The notes: generated by a model from the letters alone, not told the origin. 64,000 nucleotides of DNA from Clostridia bacterium (GCA_018648645.1 JABGQS010000012.1:1-64000), one strand, 5' to 3'; counted from the stretch's first letter, positions 1 to 8,782 are shown. Made by a program: numbers and translations.

Positions 1-1
1 C

Positions 2-598
2 CCGATTATAACAGGTCTATTCGGCGCGGATAGCACGGCGCTGCTTGCGCTGGTCGTTGTGGTAGCGGTCCCTTTGCGCAACGTGCTTTCGGTCATCACA
101 CTTCAAAAATACGGACAAACCAAAGTCAGCGAAAAAGCGATGCTTATGAGCATCATAACAAACCCGCTCATCATAAGCTGCATCCTCGGTCTCATTGCTA
201 TGAGCATCGATTTCAAAATGCCGTACATCATCGCAAAACCAATCGAAGACGTAGCCAAAATCGGCGCGCCGTTTGCGCTCATACTGCTTGGCGGCTTCAT
301 CGAGCTAGGTAAACTCAAAGGCAACATAAAGCAAATACTGATCGGGGTACTCGGCAAACTCATTGTTTGGCCGGCTCTTTTCATGGCGGCAGCCATACTG
401 CTCGGGTTTCGCGGTATCGAACTCGGGGTAATCCTAACGCTCGTGTGCGTACCCATCGGCACAGCAACGTTTGTCATGTCACAGGAGATGGGCGGCGACG
501 GTGAGCTCGCGGCACAGCTGACGATCTTTGGCACGCTGCTTTCAATTATTACAATATTCGCATGGATATTTGTACTCAAACAGTTTGCTCTGATATAA
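2..598 (+). CDS. AEC-family permease, C-terminal part (cut by left edge)
   Basis: The frame is open from the first codon of the window, so the start lies outside. About 198 residues are visible, almost all in hydrophobic helices. The end has the layout of the auxin efflux carrier/malate permease (AEC) family: a helix with a proline (VCVPIGTATFV), then a polar acidic stretch (SQEMGGDGELA), then a last helix with TLLSI. Family members have about 10 helices and export or import organic anions; the substrate cannot be read here. A second transporter follows after 33 bases, so the two are probably co-transcribed. Confidence 0.75.
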   Translation, partial: PIITGLFGADSTALLALVVVVAVPLRNVLSVITLQKYGQTKVSEKAMLMSIITNPLIISCILGLIAMSIDFKMPYIIAKPIEDVAKIGAPFALILLGGFIELGKLKGNIKQILIGVLGKLIVWPALFMAAAILLGFRGIELGVILTLVCVPIGTATFVMSQEMGGDGELAAQLTIFGTLLSIITIFAWIFVLKQFALI

Positions 599-631
599 TG
601 AGTACAAACACAAAAAAGGAGCGCAACTAAC

Positions 632-1603
632 TTGAAACTAATATCATTCATAAAAAGTAACTCTTTCATACTGATGATAACGGCAGTCCTCATTTTTTCG
701 ATATTCCTACCGCAGGCGGGTCTGCTTGTCGGCAAGGCCGGCATCACGACATACCTCACGTTCATCGCAATGTTCGCGTCCGGTCTCGGGCTTTCGCTTA
801 CAAACATCAAAGACGGCTTCAAAGATTTCAAGAGCATACTGTTCAGCTTCTCGTCCATCTACGTAATTTTCCCGCTCATCACATATGTGATACTGCTCAT
901 ACTAAACATCCGCTCGGGCGACATATTCATCGGCGGCATGATACTCGCGGCACAGTCGTCCACGCTCGCTTCGGCGGTCGTGCTGACAGCTACTGCTAAC
1001 GGCAACGTTCCTCTCGCGCTCATCATCACCATCATCAACAACATGGCGTCGGCAGTGCTGACTCCGCTCATCCTAAAGCTCACACTATCAGCAGACCAAG
1101 CCATCTCAATTGACGTCGGACCAATGATACTAAAGCTGCTGCTGGTGCTCGTTCTGCCTGTGGTGCTGGCGCAGGTCGTTCGCAAGTTCATCAAAAAACA
1201 CATGGAAAAAATCACACCATACAGAAAAGCGGTGTCCAAGATAGTGGTGCTGGTGATCGTGCTGACAGGCGCGGCGTCCGCGTCTTCCGAGATCAAAGCC
1301 AACATAGGACAGGCGCTGCTAATCATACTGGGGGTTGCAGTGCTTCACGGCATCATGCTGGCAATCGCATACCTGTACATACGCATCGCCAAGATAAAAC
1401 ACGAAAGCAAATCCGCAGTTCTGTTCACCGCCAGCCAAAAAACATTGCCGGCATCGCTGCTGATATGGCAAAACTACTTTGCAGCATACATGCTTGCACC
1501 GATTCTGCTGGTGCTTCACCATATGGTACAGCTTATAATCGATTCGGTGATTGTCAGTCGGCTCAGTAAATCAAACAGGGGAAAAGACGATGAACAAGAG
1601 TAA
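632..1603 (+). CDS. Bile acid:sodium symporter-like (SBF family) transporter
   Basis: A 323-residue integral membrane protein with nine or ten hydrophobic segments. Between the third and fifth helices are the conserved-looking stretches AAQSSTLASAVVLT and IINNMASAVLTP, and further on ASQKTLPASL, which resemble the SBF-like (SLC10A7/YfeH-type) group of sodium-dependent transporters. The substrate is unknown. I chose the TTG at 632 because AAAAAGGAG lies just upstream and no ATG fits. The last 14 bases overlap the start of the amidohydrolase, so the genes are likely translationally coupled. Confidence 0.7.
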   Translation: MKLISFIKSNSFILMITAVLIFSIFLPQAGLLVGKAGITTYLTFIAMFASGLGLSLTNIKDGFKDFKSILFSFSSIYVIFPLITYVILLILNIRSGDIFIGGMILAAQSSTLASAVVLTATANGNVPLALIITIINNMASAVLTPLILKLTLSADQAISIDVGPMILKLLLVLVLPVVLAQVVRKFIKKHMEKITPYRKAVSKIVVLVIVLTGAASASSEIKANIGQALLIILGVAVLHGIMLAIAYLYIRIAKIKHESKSAVLFTASQKTLPASLLIWQNYFAAYMLAPILLVLHHMVQLIIDSVIVSRLSKSNRGKDDEQE

Positions 1604-2924
1604 TTTTGAAGCATACGCAAAACAAATAGGACACGAAGTTACGCAGCTGCGCGAGGACTTTCACAAACACGCCGAAAGCGCGTGGACAGAGTTTCGCACA
1701 GCGTCCATTCTTGCCGACAAATTAGCCGCACTGGGGTTTGCTGTAAAGGCTGGCAAGGAAGTGTTTGCCGGACCGCGCGAATGCGTACCAAGCGATGAAA
1801 TTCTCGATGCAAAATACAACCGCGCGCTCTCCGAGAGCGGCAGCGAGAAATGGATGTCGCTCATGAAAGGCGGCTACACCGGCGTCGTTGCAGAAATCGG
1901 GCAAGGCGAGCCGGTCGTCGCAATGCGCTTCGACATCGACGCTCTGCCGTTCGCCGAGTGCCAAGACAAAGGCTACCGTCCACATGACCTCAATTACGCT
2001 TCCGTGCATCAGGGCGCCTGCCACACTTGCGGGCACGACGGTCACGCCGCAATGTCCTACGGCGTCGCAAAAATACTCAAAAAGTTCGAGAGCGATATCG
2101 TCGGCACAATTCGGTTGGTTGTCCAGCCGGCAGAAGAAGGCGTTCTCGGCGCCGCGCCCATGGTAGCTGCGGGCGTGATGGACGGCGTTTCTTCCGTTTT
2201 TGCCGCGCACGTCAGCATAGACATGCAGCCGGGGCTTATCGGCGGTTTCGGTAAAAAATGGGCAGCCGGTCACAAGTTCGACATACGCTTGACTGGGCAG
2301 GCGGCGCATTCGGGCGGCAATCCGCAGGGCGGGCGCAACGCAATACTCGCAGCTGCTACCATCATACAAAACCTGTACGCACTCCCTCGTCACTCAAAAG
2401 GGTTCACACGCGTCAACGTCGGCACAATCAACGCAGGCACCAATCGCAACAGCATCGCACCCTTCGCTCACATGAGCGCTGAAACCCGCGCCGAAACGGA
2501 CAAGATAGACAACTCGCTGTACGCGAAGGCAGAAAGGGTTATTCGCAGCGGCGCAGAAATGCACGATTGCGAGTGCGAGATTATACCGATGGGACAAGCG
2601 GTCTCGGCAATAAGCGACATCGACCTTATCGACTACGTAAAGCGCACCGCGCCTTTGCTTAGCGACATTGGTATAGACGAGCAGCCCCTGCCCGGCACCG
2701 GCGGCTGCGAGGACTACACCCGCATGATGCAGGCTGTGCAGAATCAAGGCGGGCAGGCTGTCCACTTTTACGTCGGCGCAGACTTTAAGGGCGAGCAGGA
2801 ATGGACCGAACAGCATCGGCAAATGAAAGCGGTCGCTCACAGCTCAATCTTCGATATCAACGAAAAAGGACTCGTTCTCGGCGGCATGGCACTGGCGTGG
2901 CTACTCATCAATACAAGCCGATAA
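1590..2924 (+). CDS. M20-family amidohydrolase, AbgA-like
   Basis: A 444-residue metal-dependent amidase or peptidase of the M20 family, cytoplasmic. Visible motifs are RFDIDALP (113-120), CHTCGHDGH (about 144-152), the glutamate pair in QPAEEG (about 179-184), and AAHVSI near 207 at the junction to the lid domain. Length and the GTNRNSIAP stretch resemble the A subunit of p-aminobenzoyl-glutamate hydrolase (AbgA), but no AbgB partner is present, so the real substrate may be another N-acyl amino acid. The ATG at 1590 is preferred because CAGGGGAAA precedes it. The preceding transporter overlaps it by 14 bases and may import the substrate (inference). Confidence 0.8.
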   Translation: MNKSNFEAYAKQIGHEVTQLREDFHKHAESAWTEFRTASILADKLAALGFAVKAGKEVFAGPRECVPSDEILDAKYNRALSESGSEKWMSLMKGGYTGVVAEIGQGEPVVAMRFDIDALPFAECQDKGYRPHDLNYASVHQGACHTCGHDGHAAMSYGVAKILKKFESDIVGTIRLVVQPAEEGVLGAAPMVAAGVMDGVSSVFAAHVSIDMQPGLIGGFGKKWAAGHKFDIRLTGQAAHSGGNPQGGRNAILAAATIIQNLYALPRHSKGFTRVNVGTINAGTNRNSIAPFAHMSAETRAETDKIDNSLYAKAERVIRSGAEMHDCECEIIPMGQAVSAISDIDLIDYVKRTAPLLSDIGIDEQPLPGTGGCEDYTRMMQAVQNQGGQAVHFYVGADFKGEQEWTEQHRQMKAVAHSSIFDINEKGLVLGGMALAWLLINTSR

Positions 2925-2947
2925 ACCGTTATCACGGAGGTTTTGAT

Positions 2948-3430
2948 ATGATCGATCTAATCAACCGCAAATACAACTTGGCTCTGCTGCCGCGCGAAAA
3001 TCTCGCATGGAACGAATGCGGTTACAGCGAAACAGACGGCATCGTCACACGGCTCGGCTTCTACGACTTGCCGCTAGCCAATGTTCCTGCCGAAGTTTTC
3101 GACACGAGCGCGCTTCAAATGCTCAGCTTGGTAAACAACAATTTGTCAGAAATTCCTTCCGACATCGAAAAACTATACAACCTGCGCGAGCTGTATATCG
3201 GCGGCAACGCGCTTCTTTCCCTGCCGTCCCAAATCGGCGGGCTTTCGAGTCTCATCTACTTATACATAATCGAAGACGAACTTTCTTCTCTGCCATCCTC
3301 ACTCAGCGGTCTAAACAACCTAAAAGAGCTGGTCATTTCGACAAACAATCCCACCGCGATAATTGACGATATTCACGCGCATGGTATCTCGTCAAAGAAA
3401 ATCGTGGTCAACAACGTTGAAATTGTTTAA
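2948..3430 (+). CDS. Small cytoplasmic leucine-rich-repeat protein
   Basis: A 160-residue protein made largely of LRRs of the LxxLxLxxNxLxxLPxxI type: LSLVNNNLSEIPSDI, LYIGGNALLSLPSQI, LYIIEDELSSLPSSL, then a divergent last unit. It has no signal peptide and no membrane helix, so it should be cytoplasmic, unlike the four large LRR proteins at 51-59 kb. The ATG at 2948 has GGAGG at 2936-2940. It follows the amidohydrolase by 23 bases and is closed by a hairpin terminator at 3467, so it belongs to the upstream operon. A binding partner cannot be deduced. Short LRR proteins of this kind usually act as protein-interaction modules. Confidence 0.7.
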   Translation: MIDLINRKYNLALLPRENLAWNECGYSETDGIVTRLGFYDLPLANVPAEVFDTSALQMLSLVNNNLSEIPSDIEKLYNLRELYIGGNALLSLPSQIGGLSSLIYLYIIEDELSSLPSSLSGLNNLKELVISTNNPTAIIDDIHAHGISSKKIVVNNVEIV

Positions 3431-3466
3431 CTGCATCTAGTTGTGACAAACGTTTTGCTTTATTAT

Positions 3467-3490
3467 AGCGCTCTCGTTGCGCTTTTTTCT
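3467..3490 (+). terminator. Intrinsic terminator after the small LRR gene
   Basis: The arms AGCGC (3467-3471) and GCGCT (3479-3483) flank a 7-base loop and run straight into six T (TTTTTTCT). This separates the transporter/amidohydrolase unit from the dehydrogenase operon. Confidence 0.65.
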
Positions 3491-3512
3491 TTATATCCAA
3501 CCAGCCTGCCGC

Positions 3513-3541
3513 TTGAAACGCCGCACAAAGTTATGTATACT
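3513..3541 (+). promoter_or_regulatory. Sigma-A promoter of the dehydrogenase/epimerase operon
   Basis: TTGAAA (3513-3518), 17-base spacer, TATACT (3536-3541), 54 bases ahead of the ATG at 3595. It lies just after the terminator of the previous unit. Confidence 0.7.
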
Positions 3542-3594
3542 AAAACCAGCAGACAAAACAACATATTATATCGCGAAAAACAGAGGAGAACGCC

Positions 3595-4650
3595 ATGAAA
3601 ATGATGAAAGCTGCAGTAGTGGAAAAACCTGATGTATTGACGATTAAGCAAGTGCCAATACCGACAATAAACGACGACGAAGTCTTAATCAAAGTCAAAT
3701 ACACAGGCATCTGCGGCACCGACTGGAGCATATACAAAGGCTACTACTCATCAGACAAGCTACCGTTGATTCCAGGGCACGAGTTCTCGGGCGTGATAGA
3801 GCAAATCGGCGCTAACGCCAAGGGGCTCAAGGTCGGCGACCGCGTCACGGCAGACATCAACATGAGCTGCGGATACTGCTTCTATTGCCGCCGAGGACAA
3901 AAGCTGATGTGCACAGAGTTCCATCAACTGGGCATCCACATAGACGGCACATTTGCAGACTTTGTCAAAGCCCCGTGGGAGAATGTACACGTGCTGCCCG
4001 GCAAGCTCGACTTTCTAAGCGGTGCTTTCATAGAGCCGGTCAGCTGCGTCATCCACTCAGCCAAAGCATTGGACGCAAAGATCGGATCAAGCATCGCCAT
4101 TTTCGGCGCAGGTCTTGGCACTCTGCATGCAAGCGTTGCAGTCAATCGCGGCTGTGCACCGGTCATCGTGCTCGACATCAATCCGCACAGGCTAAATATC
4201 GCAAAGCAGATGGGCGCAGATTATGTAATCGATATGAGCAAAGTGGACGACCCCGTTTCAGAGGTCAAAAAACTAACCGGCGGGCGAGGCGCAGATTACG
4301 TCATCGAAGCCATCGGCAGAATAGACACGTACGAAATGGCGTACAAAATGGTTCGCCCGGGCGGCACAGTTGCTGCATTTGGCATATGCCCGAGTGACCA
4401 AGTGATGTCGCTCAGTCCCTACGACATCGTGCTTGGCGAGAAAAGCACCGTCGGCTCATGCGCGGGCGTCGGTACAGACTGGCTCAGCTCGATGACGCTG
4501 CTCGAGTACGGCAGAATCGACCCAACCAAAATGTTCTCGATGATAGTACCGCTTGAAGAGCTCGAATCCGCGCTGCACGAGCTAAAGAGCAACGACAAAC
4601 TGGTCAAAGTTTTCGTATCCACAGAGATAGACAAACGACAGATACTTTAA
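3595..4650 (+). CDS. Zinc-dependent medium-chain alcohol/polyol dehydrogenase
   Basis: A 351-residue MDR-superfamily dehydrogenase resembling threonine, sorbitol and galactitol-phosphate dehydrogenases. Catalytic zinc ligands are C40 (GICGTDW) and H62-E63 (GHEFSG). The structural zinc site is C92-x2-C95-x2-C98-x7-C106. The NAD(P) fold begins at FGAGLGT (about 170-176), with an acidic residue in VLDINP that favours NAD. It oxidises a secondary alcohol of a sugar, polyol or amino acid, but the substrate is not readable. It is the first gene of a four-gene unit with an old yellow enzyme and two TIM-barrel isomerases, so a role in catabolism of an unusual sugar or polyol is inferred. Confidence 0.85.
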   Translation: MKMMKAAVVEKPDVLTIKQVPIPTINDDEVLIKVKYTGICGTDWSIYKGYYSSDKLPLIPGHEFSGVIEQIGANAKGLKVGDRVTADINMSCGYCFYCRRGQKLMCTEFHQLGIHIDGTFADFVKAPWENVHVLPGKLDFLSGAFIEPVSCVIHSAKALDAKIGSSIAIFGAGLGTLHASVAVNRGCAPVIVLDINPHRLNIAKQMGADYVIDMSKVDDPVSEVKKLTGGRGADYVIEAIGRIDTYEMAYKMVRPGGTVAAFGICPSDQVMSLSPYDIVLGEKSTVGSCAGVGTDWLSSMTLLEYGRIDPTKMFSMIVPLEELESALHELKSNDKLVKVFVSTEIDKRQIL

Positions 4651-4668
4651 AATAGCGAGGAGACAACA

Positions 4669-5910
4669 ATGTCCTACAAGCAAACACTACTGGCACCAAT
4701 CAAAATAGGCAGCAAAACATCGCAAAACAGATTCTTCATGCAGGCGATGGAATGCAACGACCAAGACGAGCACGGCAACCCGTCGGACATCACGCTCGAT
4801 AGATACGAAAAGCTCGCATCGGGTGGGGCAGGGCTAGTGTCTCTCGAAGCTGTCACGGTCACAAAAGAAAGTCGCTCTCGGGACAACCAGCTGACCATAC
4901 TGCCGGGCAACGAGCAGCCTTTGACTCGGTTCGTGAAAAAGGTCAAAGACGTAAACCCCGACATGCAATTCATCTTCCAGCTAACGCACTCGGGCGAGCT
5001 TAGTAACCCCGAGTTTTCGCGGCGGGTTACGGTAAAGCCGCTTTACGGCTACGGCGGCGATGTTCTGACCGAGGACGAAGTGGACAAAATCATGGACAAC
5101 TTCGTGCGCGCTGCAAAAATCGCGCAGAACGCAGGCGCAGACGGCATCGACATGAAGCTATGCCACGGCTATTTCGGCAGCCAAATTCTGCGCCCCTACA
5201 ACGACCGAAAGTGGAAATACGGCGGCGCTTGGGAAAACCGCTCACGATTCGCGTTCGACCTTTTCGAGCGCATTCAGCGCGAAGTCAACGACAAGAACTT
5301 CCTCATCGGCTGCAAGATTTCCGCGTGGGAAGGCTTTCCCGGTGGTTTTGGCACAGAGTCACCCGACTCACCGATTATCGACCTAACCGAGCCGATATCG
5401 CTTCTTCAAGGACTTGAGCAGCGCGGTGCACAATATTTTATACAAAGTGCAGGCAGCCCGTCCATCACCATCAGCCTCACGCAAGCAGATAAGGAGCATC
5501 CGTACTTTGCATATCTGCACCAATACTTTGCCAAACAGCTCAAAACTAATCTCAAGAAAGAAACTGTTATGATAGGCTCCAACTTCAGCGTGTTCCGCGA
5601 CGGCAGCAGCAAGCTGTGCGCGGTAGAGCCGCAAAAAAGCTCGCTGCTGCATTACGGCGCCCGGTGCATAGAGAGCGGCGCAATGGACATGATTGGTCTT
5701 GGACGTCAAGCCTACGCCGACCCGTTCATCGCCAAAAAGCTCGCGGACGGCAACGAAGATGACATCAACTACTGCACAGCCTGCGACAACTGCCTAGAGC
5801 TATTAATACAGCAGAGCCAAGTCGGTTGCGCAACGTTCAATCCGCGATACGTGGACGAGCTCATCAAAACGCGCAAGGAAAAGGGTCGTCTAAAAATCGC
5901 ACACACATAA
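4669..5910 (+). CDS. Old yellow enzyme-family flavin oxidoreductase with C-terminal cysteine cluster
   Basis: A 413-residue NADH:flavin oxidoreductase/OYE-type FMN barrel. The start (LLAPIKIGSKTSQNRF) and QLTHSGE fit the FMN-binding half. A cysteine set at C369, C372, C375 and C387 (CTACDNC, then 11 residues, then C) matches the place where 2,4-dienoyl-CoA reductase-like members bind an iron-sulfur cluster, but the third spacing is x2 instead of x3. The FAD/NAD(P) domain that makes FadH about 670 residues long is missing. It would reduce an activated C=C bond. It starts 18 bases after the dehydrogenase, with GAGGAG in front. Confidence 0.8.
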   Translation: MSYKQTLLAPIKIGSKTSQNRFFMQAMECNDQDEHGNPSDITLDRYEKLASGGAGLVSLEAVTVTKESRSRDNQLTILPGNEQPLTRFVKKVKDVNPDMQFIFQLTHSGELSNPEFSRRVTVKPLYGYGGDVLTEDEVDKIMDNFVRAAKIAQNAGADGIDMKLCHGYFGSQILRPYNDRKWKYGGAWENRSRFAFDLFERIQREVNDKNFLIGCKISAWEGFPGGFGTESPDSPIIDLTEPISLLQGLEQRGAQYFIQSAGSPSITISLTQADKEHPYFAYLHQYFAKQLKTNLKKETVMIGSNFSVFRDGSSKLCAVEPQKSSLLHYGARCIESGAMDMIGLGRQAYADPFIAKKLADGNEDDINYCTACDNCLELLIQQSQVGCATFNPRYVDELIKTRKEKGRLKIAHT

Positions 5911-5928
5911 ACCATTGGGGAGGAAGAT

Positions 5929-6921
5929 ATGAAACTTAGCGTATTCTCTGTATTGTATAAAGACAAACCGCTGGCCGACGTGCTTGATATTTTGTCGAGC
6001 AAAGGCATTGCGCATGTCGAGGTCGGCGCAGGCGGCTTCATCGGTAAAGACCACTGCGACCCATCGGCGCTGCTGAAAGACAAAAAGGCTCGCACCGCAT
6101 TTACAGACCTTTTCAAAAGCCGCAATATGCACATCAGCTGCTTAAGCTGTCACGGCAACCCTTTGCATCCGCAAAAGCACTTGGCGCAGATGTACAACGC
6201 CGACATACAGAACGCGATTGACTTAGCGTCTCTTCTTAAGGTTCCGCGCATAGTCACTTTCTCGGGCTGCCCGGGCGACAGCGACGATGCAAAATACCCA
6301 AACTGGCCGGTGTCGCCTTTCCCGGAAGACTTCCAGGTTCTCTCGCAGTGGCAGTGGGACAAAAAGCTGATTCCCTACTGGACAGACATGGGCAAATACG
6401 CCGAGGATAAAGGCGTCAAAATAGCCATGGAAATGCACGGGGGATACTCAGTGCACTCGCCCTACACCGCAATCAGAATGCGAAAAGCCACCGGCAGTAA
6501 AGCCATCGGCGCAAACCTCGACCCAAGCCACATGTGGTGGCAGGGCATAGACCCTTCGCAGGCAGCGCGCTATCTCGGGCAAGAGGATTGCCTATACTAC
6601 TTCCACGCCAAAGACGCCATGATAGACAAAAACTACGTGTCCTACTACGGCGTAACAGACATGCAAAGCTTCTCCCAAACCTACGGGCGAGGCTGGCAGT
6701 TTCGCACAGTCGGCTTCGGACACAGCCTCAAAGAGTGGGCGGATATAATGAGCGCACTGCGCGCCGCAGGCTACGACGACGTCGTAAGCATCGAGCACGA
6801 GGACGGCTACATGTCGGTTGATGAAGGGCTAACCAAAGCCATCGACAACCTAAACCGCGTGGTCATGACGCAGCCCGCAAGTTCACCCAAAGCATTCTCG
6901 CCGGACGACAGATTCATATAA
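5929..6921 (+). CDS. Sugar phosphate isomerase/epimerase-like TIM barrel
   Basis: A 330-residue xylose-isomerase-like TIM barrel (COG1082 type). Likely divalent metal ligands at the strand ends are E168 (AMEMHGG), D198 (NLDPSHMWW), H226 (YFHAKD) and E289 (SIEHED). Recognisable stretches include FSGCPGD and FRTVGFGH. Related proteins are mostly uncharacterised. Some catalytic subunits of bacterial C-glycoside deglycosidases have a similar fold and length, but the small partner subunit is not seen here, so that role is only a possibility. The start has GGGGAGGAAG upstream. It lies between the OYE gene (18 bases) and the ketose epimerase (22 bases). Confidence 0.75.
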   Translation: MKLSVFSVLYKDKPLADVLDILSSKGIAHVEVGAGGFIGKDHCDPSALLKDKKARTAFTDLFKSRNMHISCLSCHGNPLHPQKHLAQMYNADIQNAIDLASLLKVPRIVTFSGCPGDSDDAKYPNWPVSPFPEDFQVLSQWQWDKKLIPYWTDMGKYAEDKGVKIAMEMHGGYSVHSPYTAIRMRKATGSKAIGANLDPSHMWWQGIDPSQAARYLGQEDCLYYFHAKDAMIDKNYVSYYGVTDMQSFSQTYGRGWQFRTVGFGHSLKEWADIMSALRAAGYDDVVSIEHEDGYMSVDEGLTKAIDNLNRVVMTQPASSPKAFSPDDRFI

Positions 6922-6943
6922 AAAACCAACATGGGGGTACACT

Positions 6944-7810
6944 ATGAAATTTGGAACATTATACGCATATTGGACGCACGAATGGACAGGCGACTACAAA
7001 CACTTCGCCAAGAAAGTTAAAGACATCGGCTTCGATATTCTCGAGATCTCAGCCGGCGATTTGCTTAAAATGAGCGACACCGAGCTAACCGAGCTAAAAG
7101 CACTCGCGGCAGATTTGGGCATTGAAATCAGCTCCAACATCGGACCGCCAAAAAGCAAAGACGTCGCTTCGGCCGATCCTGCTGTACGGCAGGCAGGCAT
7201 CACATTTCTGACCGACATCATGAAAGCGATGGACAAACTAGACTCGCGCGCGCTCGTCGGCGTCATGTACACATACTGGCCAAACGAGTTTGACGACCTA
7301 GACAAACAGGCCGCGTGGGACAGAGGTGTTCAAAGCGTTAAACAGCTCGGCAAAATCGCGGGCGATCTCGGTATAGACTACTGCCTCGAGGTCGTAAACC
7401 GCTTCGAGACCAACATTCTCAACACGTGCGAGGAAGCCGTGCAATATCTGAAAGACGTAGACTGCGACAGCGTAAAAATGCTGCTCGACACCTTCCACAT
7501 GAACATAGAAGAAGACAACATGGCGGACGCTATCCGTCTTGCTGGCAGCAGTCTCGGTCACGTTCATCTCGGCGAAGGCAACCGCAACCTTCCGGGTCAA
7601 GGCAGCCTGCCGTGGAACGATATCGGCAAAGCGCTGCGCGACATTGGCTTTAGCAAAGGTGTCGTTATGGAGCCGTTCGTAACAATGGGCGGCACAGTCG
7701 GCGAAGACATCAAAGTTTGGCGAGACATCAGCCGTGGCGCAGACGCAGCTCAGATGGACAAAAATATTTCTGAGTCGCTTGCATTTGTTAGAAAAGCGTT
7801 TTTGGGCTAG
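6944..7810 (+). CDS. D-psicose/D-tagatose 3-epimerase-type enzyme
   Basis: A 288-residue TIM barrel that follows the ketose 3-epimerase family closely. It starts with YAYWTHEW and has FDILEIS, CLEVVNRFE, LLDTFHMNIEED, HVHLGEGNR and VMEPFVTMGGTVG. The metal ligands fall at E149, D182, H208 and E243, one residue off from the positions known in the Clostridium cellulolyticum D-psicose epimerase. It should interconvert a free ketose at C3 (fructose/allulose or tagatose/sorbose). It is the last gene of the four-gene unit and is followed by a strong terminator. The true sugar is not determined. Confidence 0.88.
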   Translation: MKFGTLYAYWTHEWTGDYKHFAKKVKDIGFDILEISAGDLLKMSDTELTELKALAADLGIEISSNIGPPKSKDVASADPAVRQAGITFLTDIMKAMDKLDSRALVGVMYTYWPNEFDDLDKQAAWDRGVQSVKQLGKIAGDLGIDYCLEVVNRFETNILNTCEEAVQYLKDVDCDSVKMLLDTFHMNIEEDNMADAIRLAGSSLGHVHLGEGNRNLPGQGSLPWNDIGKALRDIGFSKGVVMEPFVTMGGTVGEDIKVWRDISRGADAAQMDKNISESLAFVRKAFLG

Positions 7811-7828
7811 AGTATACTTTAACAGTAT

Positions 7829-7866
7829 AAAAAAAGAAGCTTTGCATTGAGAGCTTCTTTTTTTTC
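7829..7866. terminator. Bidirectional intrinsic terminator
   Basis: AAAAAAGAAGCT and AGCTTCTTTTTT pair around a short loop. The A-run on one side and T-run on the other let it end both the plus-strand sugar operon (stop 7810) and the minus-strand yitT gene (stop 7907). Confidence 0.8.
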
Positions 7867-7906
7867 AGCGTATTTATTCAAGCACAGACCTCTTTGCGTT
7901 GCCTAT

Positions 7907-8731
7907 CTAAAACCCTTCGCCCAGCACCTCTTTCACATCCGCAACAATCACGAACGCGTCCTTGTCAATCGCCTTGACGAGCTTTTTCAGCCTCGCGCCT
8001 TCCGTGCGCCACTTTAAAACACACAACAGTATGTCCTTATCCTTCTTGCTGTAGTGCCCCTTGCCCGCAAACGAAGTCACACCTCTGTCCATCTGCGTCA
8101 ATATCGCATCGGCAATCTCGTCACTCTTTTCCGATATAATATAGAACGCTTTGGACGCGGACAGCCCAACCGTCATAAAGTCGATTACCTTGGTTGTCAC
8201 AAACAACGAAGCAATGGCATAAAGAGCAACCTCGGGGTCAAACACAATCCCCGCTGCCGCTATGATGATAAAGTCAATACCAAACAAAAACGCCCCCAGC
8301 CCAATCGTGCGAAACTTCTCGGACAACAGCTTTGCCGCCATGTCCGTACCGCCTGTCGTGCCGCCCATACGCACAACAAGCCCAATGCCCACACCAACCA
8401 GCACGCCGCCGTATATGCACGCGATAAACGGGTCGAACGACTCAGCGGGCACGGGTATCAACTCTGCCGCAACCGAATACAGCACCAGCGCATACACCGT
8501 CCTTACCGCAAAGTTTTTGCCGAGAAACTTTATCCCAAACACAAACAGCGGGATATTGAGTACAATGATACTTAAGCCCAACGGCACGTTCCACAAATGA
8601 TACAATATTGTCGCGATACCGCTAACGCCGCCGGCAGCGATTCGCCCCGGCACCAGAAAGATGTTCAGCCCGGCAACCGCAACTCCAACACCAATGGTAA
8701 TCAGCAGATACTCAAAAATTTTCTTTTTCAT
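7907..8731 (-). CDS. yitT: YitT-family membrane protein
   Basis: A 274-residue protein of the YitT (DUF161/DUF2179) family: five or six membrane helices in the first two thirds with the glycine-rich MGGTTGGTDMAAK loop, then a cytoplasmic domain (KGHYSKKDKDILLCVL) that ends DVKEVLGEGF. The function is unestablished; members are often predicted to be transporters. The ATG at 8731 is chosen because AAGGAG lies directly upstream and the sequence before it is not family-like. It is on the same strand as pmbA but separated from it by a terminator. Confidence 0.85.
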   Translation of the reverse strand: MKKKIFEYLLITIGVGVAVAGLNIFLVPGRIAAGGVSGIATILYHLWNVPLGLSIIVLNIPLFVFGIKFLGKNFAVRTVYALVLYSVAAELIPVPAESFDPFIACIYGGVLVGVGIGLVVRMGGTTGGTDMAAKLLSEKFRTIGLGAFLFGIDFIIIAAAGIVFDPEVALYAIASLFVTTKVIDFMTVGLSASKAFYIISEKSDEIADAILTQMDRGVTSFAGKGHYSKKDKDILLCVLKWRTEGARLKKLVKAIDKDAFVIVADVKEVLGEGF

Positions 8732-8782
8732 AATATGCTCCTTCTCGTTCGTCTTTTCGCGAACGGTTATTTCACAAAACGA

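Noticed and set aside
1722-2393. Long minus-strand frame opposite the amidohydrolase
   Set aside because: It is antisense to a gene with full M20 motifs, has no ribosome site and reads as arginine/alanine/cysteine-rich noise.
5929-6921. Firm assignment as a C-glycoside deglycosidase
   Set aside because: Fold and length are compatible, but the small beta subunit and a Gfo/Idh-type oxidase are absent, so it is kept as a possibility only.
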